Position numbers and translations under genes: made by a program. The notes under the pieces were generated by a model, which searched no databases, was not told the origin of the DNA, and was given only the letters and a program-made list of their open reading frames with translations. Shown piece by piece: positions 13,241 through 25,100 of a stretch of DNA of 64,000 nucleotides. The first letter of the stretch is position 1. Each line of letters begins with the position of its first letter. The DNA lies in contig NC_089443.1 in assembly GCF_026210795.1 (NCBI RefSeq), positions 1,488,001 to 1,552,000 on the forward strand, given 5' to 3'. The DNA is from Rhizophagus irregularis. Its lineage: Eukaryota > Glomeromycota > Glomeromycetes > Glomerales > Glomeraceae.

Positions 13241-14929
13241 TTGATAAAAGTCCTGCACAAAAGTCCATAATTTGAAACCTAGCCCAGTCTGATCCAGATT
13301 TTAACCGGAATTTCTTATTAACTATGATATAATTATGGAAACCTTTTAAGGAAAAAAAATTATTTGACTAAAAAAAATTCTTAATATTTATTTAATATTA
13401 AAAAATCTTGTTAAGAAACCTTCATATTTATATTTATTAAAAAAAAAATATCCTCGTATCTATTTATTGAAAAATTCCATATTTACTTATTAAAAAAAAA
13501 ATTATCAACGAATTTATTTGCTAAAGGACTATCAATACTTACGTGATTTACTGATTTTCTACAAAAAAAAATAATAATAATAATTGAAAAAAAAATAAGA
13601 AAAGCTTAATTATTTTATTATTTATATAAATTGTACTAAACTGCGAATGGTTTTTAAATAAATTAAAAAATCATGATTAAAAAAATGCTAACGAGTTCTA
13701 TAATTAAAAGTACTTCATGTCAAAAGTTTAAGAGTCTAAGCCAATCAAAAGCTTACGTTAAGTCTACGGCAAAAGTCATTTACAAAGTCACATGACACTG
13801 CGGCCACTGGCGTTGTAACCCTAGTAGTGTTAATAGATTTTAAATAATTTGCTTCACAATTGAAGAAGTGGAGCTCATAGTTTAATACATCTTTACTTAA
13901 ATGTTTAGATTCATTAAGTTAGTATTTCCTTTTTTTTATCATCATTATTAAAATACCTATTTTAGAAGTAGTTTTCAAATACACAATTGTCTAAAATAAT
14001 ATGCGATCAAATATATTTAGTTTCTTTCAGGGATTATTATATGTTTAGCGGTCGTACACGATACATCTACAGTATTTTGAAATCAAACAATTTTGTTCAA
14101 TCCTTCTGCCAACGCGTTGAAAAAGATATATTAGGTTATATTAAGATATATATTGAAGTTATATTCCCTTAAGAAATCCCTGCCGTTTTTTATCACTTTT
14201 TATCGGTTTCTCAATGTATTACATTATATGTTCAGAATCGGATTATGAGACTTCTTTCATTGTGTAATCCAAGTGGATCGAAAATTGAGAGATTTTGGTT
14301 AAATTTCACCCGTTTTTGCATATGGAATAAATATACAGTATTTAGTATTCATAATAAAATAATGTCACGAGGCAAAAATGTGACTAAGTATGACGTAAAA
14401 CGCTTGTCACCAACCCAAAAGAGTTCCTAATATTTTGAGTGAAGTATTAGAAAGAATTTCAAATTAAGAAAATTTATTCTCCCTCTTAATACTGAAAGTA
14501 AAATAAGAGAATTTATGACTGATTATTTATGTCATAATCATAAAGCTTGTAGTTTCCAATTTTAGCTTTAAAATGGAATTGAAATATAAATTATGCCCGT
14601 AATGTAAAATACACATCATTACCTAGCCTTCTAGAGAGTCATATTTAATTGCCGAGTGTGTTATGCTACTAATTGTGAAAAAATATGTTAAAGACTTTAT
14701 CTGCTAAAATTATAAAGTATATGACGTACTATTGTTATTTGTATTCATTTCAACATCCTTGGCTTCAAGTAGTTAAGTAAGTTGCTTGGAATAATCAAGT
14801 TGTTTACTGATAAGCACGTTCTGTGATTTTTTCGGTGGACATGGATTTGTAGCCAATTCTGCTGCTAATCGTGCTTCCATCTGTCCTCCCGTTCCTTGCT
14901 AAATTCTTCTTCAATTTCTAGTTTCTCAT
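13241..14929. other. Intergenic, no gene recognised
   Basis: Homopolymer-rich spacer (13360-13620) followed by sequence of ordinary composition. Two 61-codon open frames (13987-14172 and 14245-14430) have no recognisable domain and I do not call them genes. Confidence 0.5.
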
Positions 14930-16237
14930 CCAGCTGAATTATTCATAACCAAATTAAAAAGTCGTCGGACGATTGGTAGGAATAGAATCCCAGCAACGTT
15001 TCATCAAGGCAGCATATGGCTCAGGTGTATATTCTGGAATTATCGGACGTTCTCCTTTGCAAATATCCAGAGCTAGTGCAAGTCATAATCTCTATCAGCG
15101 AAAGGTGCTCCGCCACTGATTATTTCTAACATCAACATTCCAAACCCATAAATATCTGCCGCTTTGGTAAACTCTCCACCACGTAAAACTTCTGGTGCGA
15201 CAAATGGTAAGATACTGTACCATATAATGTCTTATCTACAGAACTTTGATCTGCAGGACAACACAAGCCAAAATCTGAAGTCACAGAATGAATCTTATCA
15301 TCAAGAGCAGTATTTAAGATGTTACAAATCTCTATGATGATAATTTTCACTATGAATGTTCATCAATCCTTCACTGATATTCCAAATGATTTTAATAATC
15401 AAATTCCAGGTTAAAACACTGTGGTTTTTTTTAATCAACTCCCTATAAAAAGGTTTGTGCTAAATTTGTGCCAAACGGGCTAATTATACAACATTTATTC
15501 GAAATTTGTACTAAAAATAATATAAAATTCGAACAAATTCTAAACAAATATCGTATGATTAACCCCATTTGGCATTATAGGGACTCCCTCAACCCTCATA
15601 TTGCCATCTTTTTGGAATTCAGTAACAATTGCATATTCTCCATTTGAGGATCACAAGTCACTCCATAAATTCTATTGCAACGTGCTTCGTAATTTAATCT
15701 CAAGTTGTTTTTGACCTGCAATAAAATGTTAGGTTGTGTAAATTTCAATATTTTATTTACAAAGTAGTTATTTAAACTATATACTCATTTAAGAATTCTG
15801 GGCTCACACTAGTCACATTTGGAATTCTTTTATTGCCACTACTTTGTTGCTATCCCGATTCCATCTGGATTATCAATATTCCAAAGGTTTACTGAATCAG
15901 TAGTATTAAATGGACCATCTTTCCAAATAGCTTTATATACACTTCCAAGTTCCAACCCACCATGAGCAACAAATTAAACATTTTCAAGATTTGAATATTC
16001 AAATCATCCAATTAATTCATATTGATCATTTGCATTAAGTTGTGAATTTTAAATCAGTTCATCAATATTGTATTGATATTCCCACTTGTCCAGAGAGTAA
16101 AATTATTACTGAAATGTGCCGACGGCCGAGCTGCATGGCTTACAATAATTGTAAAGTATATTATTAGTCTTTTGACTACATTCTGGACATCTATCACTTG
16201 TATCACTATTTTCTATATCATCTTTCGTATTCTCCAT
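14930..16237 (-). pseudogene. Minus-strand protein kinase pseudogene split by a MITE
   Basis: Reading the minus strand from 16237: an ATG, then CPEC and CKPC cysteine pairs (about 16170-16110), a degraded NWTSGN-like block, NDQYELIG, a glycine-loop relic with VYKAIWKDGPF (about 15930), YGVTCDPQ (about 15650), then a 152-bp transposon (15441-15592). After it come the LMNIHSENYHHRDL catalytic-loop relic, SDFGLCCPADQ (about 15260), VAPEVLRGGEFTKAADIYGFG (in pieces) and CKGERPIIPEYTPEPYA with RCWDSIPTNRP near 14960. Frameshifts and stops break it throughout. It belongs to the same broad family as the plus-strand kinases but to a different subfamily (DFG kept). Confidence 0.87.
15441..15592. mobile_element. 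CCCTATAA-family MITE inserted in kinase pseudogene (TSD ACT)
   Basis: Begins CCCTATAAAAAGG and ends TTATAGGG, flanked on both sides by ACT. Internal motifs iterate around TTTGTGC / AATTTGT. It interrupts the kinase pseudogene between the hinge region and the catalytic loop. No coding capacity. Confidence 0.75.
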
Positions 16238-16556
16238 ATTGTCTATGGAGTTCTTTTTTTAAACCAGCCATTTAAGTTGAGAAACCATTATATATAATTT
16301 CAGTTTTTTGTAGTCCTTCGCGTTTTATTTATTCGATTGGCATATTTATAGGTAGTGTTACATAAATCGTGATATATATTCAAAAAAGGAAATAAAATTG
16401 TCGATTGTGACAGGGACAAAAACGGTGGTTAAACTAGTTCAGTACAGTAAATAGTCCTTCGTTAACGCTTCGGACAATTATTGTTGTTGTGCGATCCTCA
16501 TGTACGTCACCCCTAGGGGCTAGTACAGAGAGATCGTACAAGGACCCTGAGCTATA

Positions 16557-16754
16557 CACAGTGAAATTCGATATACCGGAACCTCGATATAACGGATCAT
16601 AAGTGAAATCTTGATATACCGGAATTGGGTCTGGAACGGATTATCATAACGTATAATTAATTTACCCTCGATATAACGGAATTCTTGATATAACGGATTT
16701 TTGACAAATTTTACCAAGGGAACGGATGGTTCCATTATATCGAATTACACTGTG
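16557..16754. mobile_element. Tc1/pogo-like MITE, TA-flanked
   Basis: Terminal inverted repeats CACAGTGAAATTCGATATA and its near-perfect reverse complement, with TA directly outside both ends. Internal CTCGATATAACGGA-type repeats in both orientations are typical of pogo/Tigger-like miniature elements. 198 bp, non-coding. Confidence 0.8.
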
Positions 16755-17380
16755 TACATAGAAAGGTCAGGTCCTAGTTATTTGCTTAGAATAAGCTAAA
16801 ATAATGTAAATCGCTTCCATTTGTGGATAATGCCGACCAGCATTACATAGTGCCGGCCCTAAAAAAAATGCGTAGAGCTAATAGTAAATGTGTGCCGATC
16901 TCCCCTGACCTATATATATATAACTCGAAGTCCTATCGTACCAACGATAAAATACAGCGAACCGGCCAATCTGAAAAGTTCACGTTTACTGCATGTTCGC
17001 ATACATATTACCTTACATAGCAATATTTACACAATATACTTTAAGAACATATAGCTAAATAAGTTGCTTTATTTCGGCGGTGAATACTCAGCGTTGATTT
17101 ATTATTTGAAATAATGAAACATATATTCGAATGATAACTTTAAAAATAGTTTCGATCAAAAAATGCTTTGGTGTCTATCGACAGTAAATCCCGTGACCGT
17201 CGCAGAATGTCGGGTAAACTTCTTTTCAGGTAGTAGGATAATCGGTACGGTACGAATTTGCAAACCTGTACGGTACGGTTGATCACCCCATACAAAATTA
17301 CAAAATTTGATCAACATGACCGTACCGTACCGTACTGACACTATAATAAAGAGAAAATCAGTATGGTACATTTAGCATAT

Positions 17381-17612
17381 AATTAATTGGACACCAGTGT
17401 CCATTTTAATAATTTGGACACCAATGTCCAAAATGTTCATTTTGATAATTTGGACACCAATGTCTAATTTTACAATTTGACACTAATGTCCAAAATATTC
17501 ATTTTTGTAATTTGGACACCAATGTCCAAAATGTTTAGTTTTGTAATTTGGACACCAATGTCCAAAATGTTCATTTTAATAATTTGGACACTAATGTCCA
17601 AAATGTCCATTT
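17381..17612. repeat. Tandem array of ~37-bp TTGGACACCAATGTCC units
   Basis: About six units of TAATTTGGACACCAATGTCC plus an AAATGTT-type linker, each holding the small palindrome GGACA...TGTCC. It lies inside the palindromic element. Confidence 0.85.
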
Positions 17613-18002
17613 AAAACAATAACCGTACCGTACTGTACTGGTTCTATATATAGAGAGATTATTATAGAGCCAGTACGGTACGGTACAGTTGGTTAAATTT
17701 TATAGGTATTGAGTAAAATATGACAGTACGCTAACGCAACTTGGTACGTACGTGTGTTTTTTTTGTTCGTACGTACATTTACAGCTAATCAATTTTTTTG
17801 TACTAGTACGTACGAAAGTTTTAAAATTTTCGTACTAATTTAAGTTTTCGTACAATCGTACGACTTTGCATTTTTGTATTTTTGTGCAACTTTGACATAT
17901 TGTTTTTAACAAAATATCTTATAAAATTAAATGTTAAATTATAAAATTAAAAAAAATCTTTGAAGATAAGCCAAAGAAGAAAAATAATTGAAAATATGGA
18001 TA

Positions 18003-18165
18003 TTTACGATGACAGAACTTCTTCAAAGAAGTAAAAAATTAAGAGATATTTACGATGACAGAACTTCTTCTTCAAAGAAGTAAAAAATTAAGAGATATTT
18101 ACGATGACAGAACTTCTTCTTCAAAGAAGTAAAAAATTAAAAGAGATATTTACGATGACAGAACG
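18003..18165. repeat. Three-copy ~55-bp tandem repeat
   Basis: Units run from ATATTTACGATGACAGAAC through a small palindrome (CTTCTTCAAAGAAG) to an AAAAAATTAAGAG linker, repeated three times, with a fourth start truncated at GACAGAACG. Inside the palindromic element. Confidence 0.85.
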
Positions 18166-18558
18166 TTAAAATCATTATATTACAAATTTATAAATTAATC
18201 AGATTGATCATTACACAATTATTATATTACTCAAATATTGTGTACAACATATTCATCTCAAAAATTTGATCACATGATGTTACAATGTAAAATATTAGTA
18301 CGAAAAAATCAAAATTTATTTTTAAAGGTCCGTCTGAGTACGGAAAAATTTAAATTTTTTTTTTGAACGTCCGTACTAATTTGTATTACCGTACAGTACT
18401 AATTTACTATATACTCAAATTTTATGGTTGATCATTTCGTACCGTACCGTACTGGTTCTATAATAATCTCTTTATATATAGAACTAGTACGGTACGAAAT
18501 GATTATCACAAAAATTGATCAACCGTACCGTACAGGTTTGCAAATTCGTACCGTACTG

Positions 18559-19041
18559 GTTAAATATATATTCCTTTTTTTCCGACTTTTTTTCATCTAT
18601 GAGAAGGTATCACCAATGTATTTGCCGTATCACTATCATTACCTCAATTCTCTAACATGCCGAACGTTATACAATTGTTATAACAATATTATATATTGTA
18701 AATTCGTTATTTTATTTGAAAGTTTTCTAATAATGCACTAATTTTTCGAATTTTCTTTTTTTTTTTGGATTACATGCGTAACTTGGTTGGTGGCACTGGA
18801 AATGTCGATCATTTTTAAATAATACACTACCATTTTTTATTGTTTGGATCCTTGGATCCACACTTCTGTAACTACGAAACTGTAACTCCGAAACTCCGAA
18901 ACTCCGATACTCCGAAACTGGTAAATTCTGTGCATGAAAATCGGAGTTTCCTGTTTATCTGTGTATCCATTTTTCTTATTTTATTCACGCAAACTCTTAC
19001 ATCCATTTAATTAAGTTTTATTGAATATATAATATTTACTC
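18559..19041. other. Intergenic, upstream of kinase copy
   Basis: Contains a short CGAAACTC tandem run (about 18873-18920). The last roughly 80 bp match the 5' flank of the kinase at 9484, including the GAATATATAATATTTACTC leader before the ATG. Confidence 0.65.
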
Positions 19042-20573
19042 ATGAATTCATGTGAAGAGTGTAATCAAACAAATACTGAATATGAATGGTGTAGATTGTG
19101 TAACGCAAAACATTTTCAACAAAATTTTAAAAATTGGACAAGTGGAAATGATAATATCGACAAATTTATTCAAGATACTCAACTATCAGTGAATTATTAT
19201 CAAAATGTATTAGAATGGATACCTTATAATAAATTTTATGATGTTAAATTTATTGCAAAAGGTGGGTTTGGCCAAGTGTATAGAGCAAATTGGATTATAT
19301 AAATGGAATAATAAAAATCAAGATTGGGACCGATATTCCAATATTACTGTAGCTCTAAAAGTTTTAAATAATTCAAAAAATGTTACATGGGAATTTATCA
19401 ATGAGGTATAAATTAAATATTTAAATTTAAAATTTATTAATAATAAGATATTTTACTAATGTTACTCGTATATGTAGATTACATTGCATCATAAAATTGG
19501 GGACAACGCTGATTTTTCTTATTGTACTACACAACTTTACGGAATAACTCAAGATCCAGAAACAAAAAATTATATTATGGTTTTGGAATATGCAGAACAT
19601 GGAAGCTTACGAAATTATCTAGGTAAAAGTTATGATAAATTAGGTTGGGAAGATAAGTTGAATGATTTATGTTGGATTGCATTGGGACCTGCAAGAGTTC
19701 ATGGGAAAGAATTAATTCATCGAGATTTGCATAATGGTAATATATTAAAGTTTTCTTCTAAAACTAATATAACTGATATGGGATTATGAAGACCTGCAGA
19801 TCATCATGATAACAAATTAGAAAATATAAATAATAAAATATACGGAGTTTTACCTTATATCGCTCCCGAAATTTTAAGAGGACGAAATTATACTAAAGCA
19901 GCTGATATTTATAGTTTTGGTATAATTATGTATGAATTAATTTCTGGATTAGCTCCATATCATGATGTAAGCCATGATGAAAGTTTGGCAATAAAAATTT
20001 GTCTAGGACTCAGGCCAAGGTTTAATATTGAAGTACCCCAATTAATTGTGCATTTAATTAAAAGATGCTTAGATGAAAATCCACTAAAACGACCAACAGC
20101 AGATGAAATTGCGAATATATTATGTTCATGGTATGTTGAATTTAATAGTCAGATGGAGCTAAAACAAAAAATTAAAGAATCGAAAGAAATTAATAATAAA
20201 ATATTAGGCGATAGTTCTATATCTTCAACTAGTTCACCCTTATCATATAAAACACACTCGAGAGCTATTTATACAAGCAGGTTAATTAATTTTAATAATC
20301 TTCCTGAATCAAAAAATTCTGATGATTATTACAACCTATATGACGATATAATAAGCAAAGAATACTCAAGTAATTAATAATTTTGTTATATTAAACATAT
20401 TCACGTTAATTATCGGTTCGTTAAGTGTAAAATAACTTTACAAATTGATATTTCTAAATTGAAGATAAATGATGATGTAAGTATTTGTAAATGTCATTTA
20501 TTTTTATTTTTATAATATTTACGATACTTAATAAATAATTTATTTTATTTTTTATTTACAGCAGGAGAAATAA
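19042..20573 (+). pseudogene. Recently broken copy of the 9484 kinase
   Basis: Closely similar to the intact kinase at 9484 over all exons and introns and into both flanks. It carries three disabling changes. An 11-bp deletion just after the glycine loop (near 19295) shifts the frame before the ATP-binding lysine. A TGC-to-TGA change gives a stop immediately after DMGL (19786-19788). A deletion before 20435 removes the acceptor of the third exon. The HRDLHNGN loop, the PYIAPE segment and the terminal QEK exon (CAGGAGAAATAA) are otherwise preserved. Little other decay suggests a recent loss. It could still be transcribed. Confidence 0.9.
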
Positions 20574-22167
20574 AATATAATTGTCCAAAACATTGAAACA
20601 ATATTTTTATTTTTCATATTTTTATTTTTATTGTATTGAGTATTTTTACATTGTCTATTAGTAAATTACTTATTATTATGACTACTTCATAATTAAATAT
20701 TTTTCAGACAAATAAATCTCTTTAAAAAAACAAGGTTAAATTAACATACTTATGTTATTTAATTATTATAACTACTCATAATATCGAAGTCACTTTCTAT
20801 AAGTTATTGTACATACGCAAATGTGAGCAACTTTATAATATTAATAAAATTTTAATTATAAAAAATAATTACTCATTTTATTTGATATGATTTTAAATAT
20901 TCTCTAACGATGTTATCTTATCATTACAACGCGATATAAAGAAGAAAAAAAGTAAATCAATTAAATACCGTACGTACAGTATACCAAGTGAAAAAGTTTT
21001 TCTGAGAAAAAGAAAGTTAGATACATACTATTATGCGATATTGAAGCAAACTTCAATCAATATATTACTATAATTAAATACAACAATAATATCTTAAATA
21101 AACAAATAGCGGTAATGTACTATTTAGAAGAAAATAAAGATTGATTAGAAGTTTTAAAGTTACTCTTAAAATAGATTAAAAATATAAATATATACATAAA
21201 TCTAAATAAGAAAATTCTGGATGAAAATCATTATTTCAATGATAGCGAATTTATTTCATTTAATTTTCTATAAATGTATTAAATTATGAAAATCATTCAT
21301 TAATTCAATGACTATGATAAAGCAGGGGTTGAGTTTAGTTTCATCGCTAAATTAGTTATTTACATACCCGTTAGGTGTTTTTTATAACACAGCATAGAGA
21401 TAGAACTCATATAGGATTTGCTGCTAGATTCTGTGACGGAAAATTAAAAAATTCTTCTAGGAAGAGTTTTGGTAAAGTATTGTGGTAGGTATTGCGTTCG
21501 TTCGTTAGAATTTTGTTATTTTATTAATTAGAGATACTTTATTAATATTCTAACGCGAGCACGCAATTGTGCTATGGGCTATTACAATGTAGACGTCTCT
21601 AGGACATCCGTTAAATAGAGTTATGTTTTTTTTTAAAAAAAAAAAAATTCTTGCTTTATATTTGAAACAATTATAATTATTAAATCAATCTAATCGTGTG
21701 AGGCTTGCATATAAAGCCTCACAATGATTGTCATTATTTTGCTAATCTTTATTTAGAAATTAACTTATGGAATGATTTAACTCTATTTAGATACTGGGAT
21801 CATTATTTTGCTAAACTTTATTTAGAAATTAACTTATGGAATGATTTGACCTATTTAGATACTGTGATCGATTGTCATTATTTTGCTAAACTTTATTTAG
21901 AAATTAACTTATAGAATGAATTAACTTCATTTAGATAATTGTATTACAATTGATCTTCGGTTAAGCACAGCATTGGCTTAGAATTTCATTTATGAACTTA
22001 CCCTCAATAGTGATTTTGTTTTATCTTAATAAATTAGTCCACAGCCATGTTTATCTTTTTTTTTTTCTTGGATATTTAACATTCGTGTGGCGAAATGACT
22101 TTATACGAGTTTCATCCTCCTTTTTCCTATCTTCTTTTTTTTCTAAAAAAAAACATTAAGAAAAAAA
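20574..22167. other. Intergenic with a short tandem repeat
   Basis: AT-rich; no gene recognised apart from the tandem repeat listed separately. A CT-rich tract (about 22110-22150) lies just upstream of the ABC transporter ATG. Confidence 0.6.
21722..21935. repeat. Three-copy ~65-bp tandem repeat
   Basis: Three units beginning CATTATTTTGCTAA and continuing CTTTATTTAGAAATTAACTT, ending in a TTTAGATACTG-type linker. The repeat keeps one frame open by chance; it is not a gene. Confidence 0.85.
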
Positions 22168-25100
22168 ATGTTTGAAAATAATCTAAGATGGACTTACCTG
22201 TCCACAATATATTTAATATGTTATTTATTATTAATGACCTCGTCAATCGCTAATGCACAAAGTGCTCCAGCAATTCCAACAACTACTGTACCCAATGCTA
22301 CGCCTACTCCTAAGTCTCAAGATGAAATCTTGTCTTTACTAGATCCGGTTAACTATGTTGCGTTACTATCAAATAAAACTATTCCTGGTGCCGAAGTAAT
22401 TATTATTATATTCTTATTAAATTTTATTAACACGCGTATCAAATTTAAACATTTAGGTTTCACACGAAATTGAAAAAAATATTGATTAATTTTTTTTTTT
22501 AATTCCACTGTCTATTCAGAACAGTAGTGGCCAATGTTGGTACTTATCAACTCCACAACCGGAAGATGGGAAGGTGATACCTAATACGAATCACACAGTT
22601 ACATGGAATTGTACAGCTGGGTACGTAATATAATTAATCATTTAATTATATGCATATATTTGACGTGTTAATTTTTTTGATTTTTTAGTAATTTCTGTAT
22701 GGGTCCGGAAAAGTCTGGTAAGATTTTTTTTTTTCGTCAATAAATTTTTTTATAAAAATAAATAAACCAACTTCTTTAATCTTCTAGTGAAATGTACAGC
22801 GGGTGAGTTATCATTTTCATAACACAATATATTTTATTTTATTTGCGTAATATTAAAATTTATTTTTTCTATCAGGTTTCATATGTCCGGAAAATTCGGG
22901 TAATTAAATTTACTGCGTTAAAAAAATTCTTATTTAAATAAATAAAACCATATTCATTTCGAGTTCTTTACAAAAATGTAGCACAACCCATGTATTGTTG
23001 CGCAGGTTATTACTGTAACGAAGATGCGACGGAAATACACCCTTGTCCTAAAGGTGTGCGTACTTTTATTTTTTCGTCATTTTTTTTTAAAAAAAATTTA
23101 TAGTATACTTAGAAATTTTATTCAATTTATCAGGCCATTTTTGTTCTCTTGGAAGTGTTTCACCGATATCATGTCACAATTTAGCTTATTGTGCGGAAGG
23201 TGATTGTTTTTTCATTTTTTGAATATTGTATTTTCTTTCACAACTTCATTAACAAACATTTTATCAACGCACTCAACGTACTATTCACAGGCTCAAAAAG
23301 TGCCAACAGATATTACATTGTCGCATTAGTTATCCTTGCGGCTATCGTAATTGCTATATTATTCGCGGTAAAAAATAAAGCGGATCGTTTGAAAACGGCT
23401 AAATATAATAGATTATTAAACGAACAGAAAATGAGTCATGAAATGTCTTTGCAACCTGTGAAAAGAACTTTTGATATTGAATTTGAAAATCTTGGATTGG
23501 TTTTACCTTCTGGTATCACGATTATGAAGGTAAAAAACTAGGATAAATATTTATATTATATAATAAAAAATCATTTTTTTTAATGTAACAATAATTTCTT
23601 TTGTTTTTTTTTAGGGAGTGACAGGTAATATATACAAAATTATTTAATGTCAGCTTTAAAAAAAAAATCTAAATATGTAAAGCTTATATAATCAAAATTC
23701 ATAGGAAAATTATCGCACGGCAGAACATGTGCGATTATGGGTCCTTCAGGTGCTGGAAAAACTACATTTGTTTCCCTCTTGACTGGTAAAGCAAAAAAGA
23801 CAAGTGGTATTATAAAAGGTAAATAAAGTTTTCAATTATTATTTACTAAATGATATTACTAATTATGATATACCATAAATAAAGTAAACGGTGTGGAGGA
23901 AAATTTAAGCACTTATCGTAAGCTTATAGGTTTTGTGCCCCAAGAAGGTTTGTCGATTTCAAATATATTCACGTAATCATTACAAAATTTGTTAAAGGTA
24001 ATTCATTCTATTTTATATTTGTTAGACGTTATGCTTCGAGAGTTGACTGTACGTGAAATTTTGGTGGTAAGCTCAAAACTTTTAACGTTCAAAAAGAATA
24101 ATAAATTCAAAAATTCACATGCTATATAAATTCACATAGCATTCTGCAATGATGCGCCTGCCCACAGAGATGAATCGCGTTACCAAGAAACAAAGAGTAC
24201 TTGAAACTATACAATTCTTAGAATTAAGTCATGTCATGGATTCAATAATTGGAGATGAAGGTGTGATTATTGTATTATTTTATTTTTTTGTATTATTATT
24301 ATTAACACTATTTATATCTAATAGAACAAAGAGGTATTTCTGGTGGTCAACGTAAGCGCGTTAATATTGGAATGGAACTCGTAGCCGAACCATCAATTCT
24401 TTTCTTGGTGAGTTTAGATGATTGGATTTAGATATTAATCTATAACCGCTTTTCTAAATTTCATAATCTTATTTAGGACGAGCCAACATCTGGTCTTGAT
24501 TCATCAACTGCATTTGAAGTCTGTACTCTATTAAAAAATGTTGCTCATAATCAAGGACTTATGGTTGCGGCTGTTGTAAGTACTAACTTTCAAAAATATA
24601 AAGATATAGCTAACAGCTAATAATTTCTCCAAATATATATATATCTATATATAATACCAAGAAACTGTTGTTTTCTCAGTCATATAAATTAATTTAATTA
24701 TTCCATCATTATTTCGTTCAAAGATTCATAGTCCAAGTCCACAAGCATTCGAAACATTCGATGACTTCCTTCTTCTTGGTAAAGGAGGAAAAATTATTTA
24801 TTTTGGTCCGCGTGATAGAGCGTTGGAATATTTTAGTAACCTTGGCTACAATTGTCCACCTCAAGAAAGGTAACTTGTGAGCGTACTTAATAATTATTAA
24901 AAATTATTTTACGTATTCATTAATTTTTATTTTAGTCCAGCTGACTTTATGATGGAAGTTGCGTCCGGTAAAGTTAAATCGTCTGAAGGAACTGACATAG
25001 ACCTATTTAGAGCATGGGAAGAATATTGTAAGGGAGGAAAAGCCATCCCTCACGAAAAAGGAAAAAGTGCTCATGTTGAATTAGATGTGGGTGCTGAGAA

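Larger units (their letters stand above)
17243..18558. mobile_element. 1.3-kb palindromic element with CGTACCGTAC ends and inner satellites
   Basis: Outer inverted repeats of about 42 bp (CGGTACGGTACGAATTTGCA ... to TGATCA; right copy at 18517-18558). Further inverted blocks of CCGTACCGTACTG flank an inner hairpin around GGTTCTATATATAGAG (17638-17690) and a matching one at 18450-18500. Between them are a TTGGACACCAATGTCC tandem array, CGTACGTAC-rich sequence and a second tandem array. No transposase is recognisable. The next kinase copy begins about 480 bp further on. Confidence 0.75.
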
